Origin: Streptococcaceae bacterium
GTDB lineage: Bacteria; Bacillota; Bacilli; Lactobacillales; Streptococcaceae
DNA: 5,482 bases
Direction: 5' to 3'
NCBI GenBank assembly: GCA_031270215.1
Contig: JAISYB010000003.1
Coordinates: 1-5,482 of the forward strand
In this document: piece by piece, positions 1 through 5,482 of the stretch
Position numbering within the stretch: the first letter of the stretch is position 1
How the letters are laid out: each line of letters begins with the position of its first letter
Notes under the pieces: generated by a model
Seen by the model: the letters and a program-made list of their open reading frames with translations, nothing else
Told to the model about the DNA's origin: nothing
The model's database searches: none
Translations under genes and position numbers: made by a program

Positions 1-209
1 CCTATCTTTCCCCTTCTAACGCTTCTCCGGCTCCCTTGCGAGACAACTTCGGTCGGTTGACCAAAATAACCGGAACATAGCTCGTGGTCGGTGCGGCTCG
101 TTACTCCTTACACCAGAGGGACTTGTTCCCCAACAGGGCGAGTCGACAGGGCGACCCCAGACTGGCAGACTCACCCTCAATTCCGCTGCGGTTTGCGCAG
201 TCGCATCAC
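1..209 (-). ncRNA. Probable 5' part of a group II intron (domain I), truncated by the window edge
   Basis: Read on the minus strand from about 209 leftward, this GC-rich stretch begins GTGATGCGAC and folds into nested stems. A short hairpin CTGCG-CAAAC-CGCAG sits close to the start. An 8-bp helix GGTGAGTC/GACTCGCC (plus-strand arms 168-175 and 137-144, one G-U pair) is enclosed by a GAGGG/CCCTC pairing. Further on are the run CTGGTGTAAGGAGTAACGAG and a GGTC-AACC-GACC hairpin. This order resembles domain I of bacterial chloroplast-like group II introns, which are self-splicing retroelements that encode a maturase/reverse transcriptase further downstream. That downstream part would lie outside the window, so the intron-encoded protein, EBS loops and domains V/VI cannot be seen. 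The 5' splice site is approximate, because the canonical start is GTGYG and here there is GTGAT. An 82-codon open frame over the same bases looks non-protein. The assignment rests on remembered family pattern and visible base pairing, so it is moderate; another structured RNA is the alternative. Confidence 0.45.
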
Positions 210-238
210 AAATATAATCCGATAAAGCGTCAAGAGAG

Positions 239-280
239 CAACTGTTAAGAAAAAAAAACATCATTTCATTCTAACAGTTG
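239..280. repeat. Perfect 9-bp inverted repeat with A/T-tract loop
   Basis: CAACTGTTA (239-247) pairs exactly with TAACAGTTG (272-280) across a 24-base loop that includes a long A run on the plus strand. On the minus strand it is a stem-loop about 30 bases before the proposed group II intron 5' end. It could be the terminator of a lost gene, an insertion-target hairpin or an element end. The U-rich tract is inside the loop rather than after the stem, so it is not a standard intrinsic terminator. Confidence 0.4.
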
Positions 281-420
281 GGAATACGGCTCTTTCTTTA
301 CATTAAAGTTGGCTGGCTAGGGTGTTGGCCGGTAGAGATGTTTGGCTGGTTGTAGGTGATGATGCTGGCCAAGGTACCGCCTAAACAGCAATCAGAATAC
401 GTTCAGACTCAGACATACAT

Positions 421-465
421 GCAGGAAATTTATTTGTCTCATCCGAAAAGCTTTTGATTTCCTGC
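421..465. repeat. Perfect 9-bp inverted repeat
   Basis: GCAGGAAAT (421-429) and ATTTCCTGC (457-465) are exact inverted copies separated by 27 bases. The loop contains a second palindrome, AAAAGCTTTT (446-455). The right arm overlaps the -35 hexamer of the candidate promoter at 454-483, so it could be an operator or regulatory hairpin. It could equally be a remnant of a small mobile element. No T-run follows, so it is not an obvious terminator. Confidence 0.4.
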
Positions 466-483
466 TTAAAGCTGGTTTATAAT
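454..483 (+). promoter_or_regulatory. Candidate sigma70-type promoter for the ATPase/nuclease pseudogene
   Basis: TTGATT (454-459) and a consensus TATAAT (478-483) are separated by 18 bases. The predicted transcript start near 490 would leave a leader of about 90 bases before the ATG at 581, and that leader contains two direct copies of TTGGCCAG (498-505 and 524-531). The -35 element overlaps the right arm of the 421-465 inverted repeat. In AT-rich DNA such matches arise easily, so this is a plausible rather than an established promoter. Confidence 0.3.
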
Positions 484-580
484 TATAGTCAATAGCATTG
501 GCCAGTCACAATGGCGCCCCTTTTTGGCCAGCAATTATTTTCTTATTTTCAGAAAGTTCAATTGTAAATAAGGCTTGATT

Positions 581-2343
581 ATGAAATTATTACCGATTGG
601 CAAACAAACTTTTGATCAAATAATTAATGGTGGCTATATTTATGTTGATAAAACTGAACTTATTTACAAAATTATTTCATTAGATAAACCTTATTTTTTG
701 TCAAGACCAAGGAGGTTTGGAAAATCTTTATTGCTCAGTACCATTGAACATATATTTTTGGGCCATCGGGATCTTTTTAAAGGGCTGTGGCTAGATGACC
801 CAAAACCTAGGACTCATTCAGAACCTACACCTGAATATGACTGGCCAATACATCCGGTAATACACTTGGATATGAGCGCAACCAATAAGACCAGTCGGGT
901 GGCGCTAGATCAAAGTATAAAGGAACAGCTGTATTGAATCGCTTTCGAGAAAAATGTTTCAATTACAGGAGAAAGTCCTGTCAGTTTATTCAGTGCCCTG
1001 ATCTTTGAACTATATCTGCAATCTGGTAATGTAAGAGTGGTTATTTTGATCGATGAATACGACGCTCCTATTATTGACAACATTGAAAATGAAGATCTAG
1101 CCAAAGAAATGCGAAAATCTCTCCAAGAGTTTTACGCTGTCCTTAAAAGCTCTGAAAATAACATAAGATTAATTTTTATCACGGGAGTCTCTAAATTTAC
1201 ACAAGATGCTATTTTTTCTAAACTCAATCATCTTGATGATATAACTCTTAATCCTGATTATGCTAATATCTGCGGTTTTACTTCAGATGATATAAGTATA
1301 TATTTTAATGAGTATTTAATTAATTTTTTAGATGATCTAAAATCTGATGAATCCATGCAGGTTGAAGCGACAACAGATGACTTGATTAACGAAATTCTGG
1401 CTTGGTATAACGGCTATAGTTGGGACGGAAAGACTAAACTCCTAAATCCTTTTTCACTTATCAAGCTTTTGGACACTAAGGATTTTTCTAATTTTTGGTT
1501 TGAAACAGGAAGTCCTTCGTTCCTTATGAATATAGTCAAAAATAACCGTACATACTTTAAATTATTTCAAAAGGATCAAGCTATAACCGCTAACATAAAT
1601 GTGTTAGATATAGGAAATTTTTCAGCTCAATCGTTAATGTTTCAAACTGGATATTTAACTGTTAATTATATAAAACGTATTAATAAAACAAAAAACTATT
1701 TTCTCACTTTTCCTAATCATGAGGTTCGCTCTTCATTTTTCGCTTATCTTTTGGCCGATATAACTTCCTGCAATAGTCATTACGAGCTTTGGATAAAGGC
1801 AGAAGAACTTCGGGCAGCTTTAATCCAACAAGATGCTGAAAAAGCGTCTTTAGCTTTCAGTATCTTCCTGGGGACAATCCCTTGGTCAAAGGACGTTCAA
1901 GCGGATGGTTACTATCATACAATTTTTTTTATGGCCTTAGGCCTGATAGGGTAGCCACTTGAGGTTGAAGTCGCAACTGGAAATGGAGTTATTGACGCTG
2001 TGTTGGAAGTGGCCGGAGGAAATATCTTGGCCATTGAAATGAAGCAGGTAAAATTACCTGGAAAATCAGTACAGTTACTGGCCAGACTGATGTTATGGCT
2101 GACGTTAAGGATGATGTATTTAATACCGGCGAACAAACTTCTGAAGCTGAGGAACCCAAACCAACTGAAGAGGAGTTGACTGAGATCAATAAACTTCTTG
2201 ATGATGGTATTGTACAAGCCTTTGAACAGATAAATAGCAGAAAATATACTGATAAATACCAAGTAATAGATATAAAAATAACTAAGATCGCTATGGCAGT
2301 CTGCAAAAGGACATATGTACGTGTCGTATTTAATAATATTTGA
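581..2343 (+). pseudogene. AAA-ATPase-like / PD-(D/E)XK nuclease family protein, disrupted by two stops and a frameshift
   Basis: Joined across its lesions, this is a full-length member of the bacterial family pairing an N-terminal AAA-ATPase-like domain (PF09820 type) with a C-terminal PDDEXK_9 nuclease-like domain (PF08011 type). The family is common in accessory DNA; its role is poorly known, with mobile-element or defence links suspected. Counting from ATG 581, the family opening PIGKQTF and YVDKTELIYK come first, then the P-loop-like SRPRRFGKSL (41-50) and Walker B VVILIDEYDAP (D158, E159). The nuclease core follows: VIDAVLE with D472, then A-I-E-M-K with E486 and K488. Lesions are TGA at 935-937 (codon 119) and TAG at 1952-1954 (codon 458). 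A shift from frame 2 to frame 1 lies between 2038 and 2177, probably before 2100. The frame-1 tail (AFEQINSRKYTDKY, then IAMAVCKRTYVRVVF) is the usual C-terminal end of the family and stops at TGA 2341-2343. I chose ATG 581 over TTG 575 because AAGG at 570-573 is well spaced from it. It is convergent with the restriction enzyme gene. Both stops could be C-to-T changes (from CGA and CAG), which would suggest recent decay. Confidence 0.85.
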
Positions 2344-2383
2344 TTTATTATTTTAATTTATGTAAACTAATATAAAAATTTAA

Positions 2384-2416
2384 TGACATTTTTTAGTCAG
2401 AGAATAAAAAATGTTA
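2384..2416. terminator. AT-rich inverted repeat between convergent genes, possible bidirectional terminator
   Basis: The arms 2384-2395 and 2405-2416 form a 12-bp stem (one G-T pair; core CATTTTTTA/TAAAAAATG) with a 9-base loop. It sits in the 115-base gap between the 3' ends of the convergent pseudogene and restriction enzyme gene, where a shared terminator is expected. The stem is almost all A-T, with T-runs inside the arms rather than after a GC-rich stem, so termination strength is doubtful. Confidence 0.35.
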
Positions 2417-2458
2417 ACCCTACCTAAAAAGTAACTAAACATGAAATAAAACACTCTT

Positions 2459-5092
2459 TTACCCCGCTAAATTTTGATACATTACCAATAACTTAGCTAC
2501 ACATACCTCTTCATCTTCCATATCTTTCACCGACAAACCATACAACTTCGCTACGGCACGATCCAAGGCTTTGTGTGCATTTAGCAATTCAGACGGCATA
2601 GTCAACGGATCATACAAATCTGCCAGACTACTATCTGGAAACCTAGCTCTCACATCAAGAATACCCTGAGCATATTTCTCAATCTCATTCCGTTGTTTGT
2701 CCGTTGCAACTGGCCAAGGAAAATTATTGTAAACTATATTAACAGAATAACAATAACGCATTTCAAATCGACCACAAATTACTCGAACCCAGGCCATATG
2801 TACACTAGAGGTAAGAATACCAAAATGATATAACTTTGCGTCCCTAGCAATTTTCACTCGATTACTAGCAAGAACATCTGATGACATAAACCCAATAGGA
2901 ACATACTGCCTAGTCTCAGAAGATATCTCAGGTATGACAAAATACTCAGACTCAGGTAAATTCTCTACCAGAAACCGCAAAGGTACATCGGCAATTGCCC
3001 GAGTTCCATTTCTTTTGCTGTTACTTCTGAAAAGACGAACAGCACTTATACGTTTCAAACATTCTGGCATTCTACGCAATTCATTAGGCAAACAATTTCT
3101 TAAAAACAAATAATAACGAAAATGTCCATTAATAAACTCATCTGCTCCCATCCATTTTCTAAAAAATTTTTCAGATAAAGGCTCTTTACATATAAACTCT
3201 CGCATTTCATTTTCAGTGAATAAAAAATGCCCCCCATCTATAGGTTGGTTGCCTATACCTAATACAGGAACATCACATATAGGATGTTGACGACTCTCAA
3301 TAAACACTGTCGGCGCTTCAAGCAAATACTGATTAATATATGGCTCTGTTTTTATATAGCTAAATCCTATAATTACAACAAAGACCGCCGCTTTTCCTTT
3401 CGCCTCATTAGACCACTTAAAAGAGCGAATTCCAAAATTAATATACACACCTCTCTCCATAAGAGATTTCCAAAGTATTGCTGGCTGTTCTCCCTGGGTT
3501 ATACTATTTGTTGATACAAACGCACATTGAATTTGTGTGCCAAATATATAATCACTAGCCTTTTTATACCAGGCAGTTACATAATCAAGATTGCCTAAAC
3601 CCTTCAAATCATCAAAAATCAGCTTCATATCTTCCTTTTGCTCTGCTGACATTGTCCTGGAACCATTAAAAGGAGGGTTCCCTAAAATATAAGACAAATC
3701 AGACTTAGGTACAACAGACTCCCAATCAATATGCAACGCATTTCCCTGAACTATGTTAACACCTAGAGTAAATGGCAATCGGACATAAGACTTTCCAAAA
3801 TGAACCGACACCAAAAGATTCATTTGGTGATCCACTAACCACATTCCAACCTGAGCAATCTGACACGGAAAATCTTCTAATTCTATCCCATAAAACTGGC
3901 CCACATTTAACTTTAACCAAACATGAAGATTAACCTCCGGCGTCTTCCAAAACAATATTTTAATAACATCTAATTCTAACTTACGTAACTCTCTATAAGT
4001 TATAATTAAAAAATTTCCACACCCGCAGGCTGGATCTAAAAATTTCATCTTTGAAATCTTTTCATGAAAATATCTTAAAGCTACTGGATCTAATTTAATC
4101 CTTTCAAACTCGGCCCGTAATTCATCCAAAAACAAAGGACCTATCAATTTTAGAATATTTTCTTCACTTGTATAATGCGCTCCCATCTCACGCCTTTGTT
4201 GTGGACTCATTACACCTTGAAACATCGCACCAAATATGGCTGGACTAATTTTACTCCAATCGAAATATACACAATCTAGCAAAATCTGACGCATTTTTTT
4301 GTTAAACTCTGCTGATGGCAACGTATCTAAAAATAAACTCCCATTAATATATTGAAAGCATTTCAATTCATCATCTAAAAGTGTTCTTTTGTCTCTTTCT
4401 TTTTTTGATAAATTCAAAACTTCAAACAATTTAGAAATTCTAGCCGATAAATCTGAACCATCTACCTTTGATTTTTCAATATAAGCCCTAAACTTATTCT
4501 TTGGAAAAATACCCGTATCCTCAGCAAATAAACAAAACAAAAGTCGGACTAAATAAACCTCAAGAGCATGGCCATCATAACCATGAGACTTTAAAGCATC
4601 ATGCAATTTCGCCATCTTTTCTGTAGCTTGTAAATTGACCTCTATTTGATCCTCATACGCCGTCTCAGACGTAAAACCCGCAATCTCAGCAAACCTATGT
4701 ATATTCTTATATAATTCTGAAACTTTAATATGAAATTCTTGCTTTGTTAACATATATTGCAATTTAATTGTTTCAAAATCACTAACAATCAAGTATTTAG
4801 GTGCAGATTCAGACGGTAACTTAGCATAATATTTATACAATTGCTTCTTGACCTCAGCTAAACTTTTCCCAGGGCTTTTCATCTCAATCCCTAACATCCC
4901 TGACCATAAATAATCCATACGATCATGACCAACACGTTCTTGAAAAACACCCACCTCTCCCGCAATCACACCAAAACACGACAAAAAATCAGTAATAAAT
5001 TGCTGATCTTTCTGACTTTCAAGACCCTTAAAATCTCGCCAATCTTTAGAAAAATTAAGCAATCTTCCTTTGATTATATTCCAATCGAGCAT
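2459..5092 (-). CDS. Type IIL (MmeI-like) restriction-modification enzyme: fused endonuclease and adenine-N6 DNA methyltransferase
   Basis: An intact 877-residue protein, close to MmeI (about 919 aa). Family members recognise an asymmetric site, methylate adenine on one strand using SAM, and cut about two helical turns away; one chain does all of this. Segments in order: an N-terminal nuclease (about 1-155) with the exact family signature D-X9-E-X-K (D60, E70, K72); a helical spacer (about 156-300) with FCLFAEDTGIF at 186-196; then the methyltransferase with GAHYTSEENI (304-313), SAM motif I LDPACGCGNFL (352-362), GIELEDFPCQIAQVGMWL (402-419) and catalytic NPPF (472-475). The target-recognition region (about 620-780) includes GADEFINGHFRY (649-660) and YVPIGF (730-735). 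The C-terminal part has YSVNIVYNNFPWP (782-794). No stop or frameshift is seen and all key residues are present, so I infer an active restriction-modification enzyme rather than an orphan methylase. The start at 5092 is supported by AAGGA about 6 bases upstream and by an N-terminus of normal family length; the stop is TAA. No separate specificity or control gene adjoins it. The DNA target cannot be read from sequence alone. Confidence 0.93.
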   Translation of the reverse strand: MLDWNIIKGRLLNFSKDWRDFKGLESQKDQQFITDFLSCFGVIAGEVGVFQERVGHDRMDYLWSGMLGIEMKSPGKSLAEVKKQLYKYYAKLPSESAPKYLIVSDFETIKLQYMLTKQEFHIKVSELYKNIHRFAEIAGFTSETAYEDQIEVNLQATEKMAKLHDALKSHGYDGHALEVYLVRLLFCLFAEDTGIFPKNKFRAYIEKSKVDGSDLSARISKLFEVLNLSKKERDKRTLLDDELKCFQYINGSLFLDTLPSAEFNKKMRQILLDCVYFDWSKISPAIFGAMFQGVMSPQQRREMGAHYTSEENILKLIGPLFLDELRAEFERIKLDPVALRYFHEKISKMKFLDPACGCGNFLIITYRELRKLELDVIKILFWKTPEVNLHVWLKLNVGQFYGIELEDFPCQIAQVGMWLVDHQMNLLVSVHFGKSYVRLPFTLGVNIVQGNALHIDWESVVPKSDLSYILGNPPFNGSRTMSAEQKEDMKLIFDDLKGLGNLDYVTAWYKKASDYIFGTQIQCAFVSTNSITQGEQPAILWKSLMERGVYINFGIRSFKWSNEAKGKAAVFVVIIGFSYIKTEPYINQYLLEAPTVFIESRQHPICDVPVLGIGNQPIDGGHFLFTENEMREFICKEPLSEKFFRKWMGADEFINGHFRYYLFLRNCLPNELRRMPECLKRISAVRLFRSNSKRNGTRAIADVPLRFLVENLPESEYFVIPEISSETRQYVPIGFMSSDVLASNRVKIARDAKLYHFGILTSSVHMAWVRVICGRFEMRYCYSVNIVYNNFPWPVATDKQRNEIEKYAQGILDVRARFPDSSLADLYDPLTMPSELLNAHKALDRAVAKLYGLSVKDMEDEEVCVAKLLVMYQNLAG

Positions 5093-5097
5093 TATGT

Positions 5098-5103
5098 TTC
5101 CTT
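5098..5103 (-). promoter_or_regulatory. Ribosome binding site of the type IIL enzyme
   Basis: On the minus strand AAGGAA lies here, with AACATA between the AAGGA core and the ATG at 5092-5090. This good Shine-Dalgarno match at normal spacing supports the chosen start. No other in-frame start upstream competes with it. Confidence 0.65.
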
Positions 5104-5163
5104 ATTATAAATATATGTTTACTTAGAAGTTAAAAAAAAATTGAAATATCATAGAACAAATTC

Positions 5164-5192
5164 ACTATGCCACACCTTTATATATTTTTCAA
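5164..5192 (-). promoter_or_regulatory. Candidate promoter for the type IIL enzyme gene
   Basis: Read on the minus strand, TTGAAA (plus coordinates 5187-5192) and CATAGT (5164-5169) are spaced by exactly 17 bases, matching the sigma70 consensus at 5/6 and 4/6 positions. The implied start near 5157 gives a leader of about 65 bases ahead of the ATG. The gene appears to be transcribed alone. The surrounding DNA is very AT-rich, so chance matches are likely and the call is tentative. Confidence 0.3.
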
Positions 5193-5311
5193 ATCCACCA
5201 GAATTTTGCTCAAAAAGGCGTATTTTTGGTAGTTAACACTTATCAAATCGATGATGTCCCATCATATCTTCCAAAGCACATAACTCAAATCCATCCGGCA
5301 AGTTATAATAA

Positions 5312-5482
5312 ACAGTAGCCAGCCAAACTCTCGTCAGAAGGAAAATTGAGAAAGGCAAACAACATGAGGATCGTAATGATCAGTTTCTTTTTATTGAATC
5401 AACTTGCAAGAAGGCTTTAAATAAAGGGAAGCCTGTTATATCAGTAGACACAAAGAAAAAGGAAATTGTAGGAAACTATAAG
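5312..5482 (+). pseudogene. ISAzo13-family (Rhodopirellula-type) DDE transposase fragment, N-terminus missing, continues past right edge
   Basis: The plus-strand frame is open from 5312, after TAA 5309-5311, to the last base. It reads RRKIEKGKQHEDRNDQF (from 5336), then LFIESTCKKALNKGKPV, then ISVDTKKKEIVGNYK. This is the conserved core of the DDE_Tnp_ISAZ013 family (PF07592), which has NRK-EG-x-HPDRDAQF followed by PVISVDTKKKELVGNF. The Asp of SVDTKKK (codon 5447-5449) is expected to be the first catalytic acidic residue; the others would lie outside the window. These enzymes catalyse cut-and-paste movement of their IS. The family normally has well over 100 residues before this block, but here a stop lies only eight codons before the first recognisable residue. 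The copy is therefore truncated, by deletion or by joining of foreign DNA near 5320-5336, and is almost certainly inactive as it stands. Whether its 3' part is whole cannot be seen. Confidence 0.85.

Larger units (their letters stand above)
210..580. other. Gene-free region upstream of the ATPase/nuclease pseudogene
   Basis: About 370 bases with no credible coding frame on either strand. It contains two perfect 9-bp inverted repeats (239-280 and 421-465), clustered TTGGCTGG/TTGGCCGG/TTGGCCAG octamers between 309 and 531, and one sigma70-like promoter candidate facing the pseudogene. If the intron call is right, its left part is the 5' exon side of the insertion site. I recognise no gene remnant, tRNA or riboswitch in it. 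Confidence 0.5.
5093..5311. other. Intergenic region between the type IIL gene and the transposase fragment
   Basis: This AT-rich stretch carries the RBS and candidate promoter of the minus-strand type IIL gene in its left half. The right half, from 5233 to about 5330, contains a minus-strand open stretch ending in TAA at 5235-5233. Its codons look coding-like (VYYNLPDGFELC, then ALEDMMGHHRFDKC), but I do not recognise the product and see no start. It may be the 3' remnant of a gene cut off at the transposase junction. Confidence 0.35.

Noticed and set aside
16..264. 82-codon minus-strand open frame
   Set aside because: It lies across the structured, probably ribozyme sequence, matches no protein family I know, starts with a poly-Phe run from an A-tract, and better fits RNA than protein.
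352..362. GCG variant of SAM motif I (LDPACGCGNFL, protein residues 352-362 of the type IIL enzyme) as a defect
   Set aside because: Ser-to-Cys at this place is, as I recall, common among MmeI-like proteins and leaves the glycine-rich loop intact.
935..937. Selenocysteine or alternative genetic code explaining the in-frame TGA
   Set aside because: The position is not a known Sec site in this family. The same gene also has a TAG and a frameshift, which neither explanation covers.
910..1104. 64-codon minus-strand open frame
   Set aside because: It is antisense to the conserved Walker B region of the ATPase/nuclease gene, so it is a shadow.
1915..2306. Two overlapping minus-strand frames (115 and 105 codons), one rich in hydrophobic residues
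   Set aside because: They are antisense to the nuclease domain and acidic linker of the pseudogene. Their hydrophobic character is a by-product of the complementary sequence.
3284..3514. 76-codon plus-strand open frame
   Set aside because: It is antisense to the conserved methyltransferase region of the type IIL enzyme and has no family resemblance.
5104..5109. Minus-strand TATAAT as the -10 element of the type IIL gene
   Set aside because: It is immediately upstream of the Shine-Dalgarno, so transcription would begin within or after the RBS; the 5164-5192 candidate fits better.
4925..5110. 61-codon plus-strand open frame
   Set aside because: It is antisense to the N-terminal nuclease domain and RBS of the type IIL enzyme.
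1..5482. CRISPR array, tRNA, phage structural genes or a multi-gene defence operon
   Set aside because: There are no regularly spaced direct repeats with spacers, no cloverleaf, and only one apparently functional gene in the window.

Overview
The window is a piece of accessory, probably defence-associated, bacterial DNA. The genes are AT-rich. The first ~210 bases are visibly GC-richer and look like a structured RNA. No housekeeping or phylogenetic marker gene is present, so the host cannot be named. A solitary MmeI-like restriction enzyme, an AAA-ATPase-like/PDDEXK gene, a probable group II intron and an ISAzo13-family transposase together are typical of large, mobile-element-rich genomes of environmental bacteria such as sulfur- or sulfate-metabolising Proteobacteria-type lineages. 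That placement is inference only.

Layout. Positions 1-209 (minus strand) look like the 5' part of a group II intron ribozyme (domain I) running off the left edge. Positions 210-580 hold no gene. They contain two perfect 9-bp inverted repeats, several TTGGCTGG/TTGGCCAG motifs and a possible sigma70-type promoter. Positions 581-2343 (plus strand) hold a full-length but broken gene of the AAA-ATPase-like + PD-(D/E)XK nuclease family, with an in-frame TGA, an in-frame TAG and one frameshift; its ATPase and nuclease motifs are still readable. Positions 2344-2458 are a short convergent intergenic gap with an AT-rich inverted repeat. Positions 2459-5092 (minus strand) hold an intact 877-codon type IIL (MmeI-like) restriction-modification enzyme, with nuclease, helical spacer, adenine methyltransferase, target-recognition and C-terminal segments in one chain. 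Positions 5093-5311 carry its promoter/RBS region and an unexplained short minus-strand coding-like stretch. Positions 5312-5482 (plus strand) hold an internal piece of an ISAzo13-family DDE transposase that lacks its N-terminus at a junction near 5330 and continues past the right edge.

How it fits together. The only gene that looks functional is the type IIL enzyme, which needs no partner: one polypeptide recognises, methylates and cuts. It lies convergent to a decayed ATPase/nuclease gene and between two mobile-element fragments, which suggests a transferred defence cargo in a repeatedly disrupted neighbourhood. I see no evidence for a multi-gene undescribed system here. The observations most worth checking are the unassigned specificity of the type IIL enzyme, the nearly intact pseudogene, and the short inverted repeat close to the two ends of the segment.
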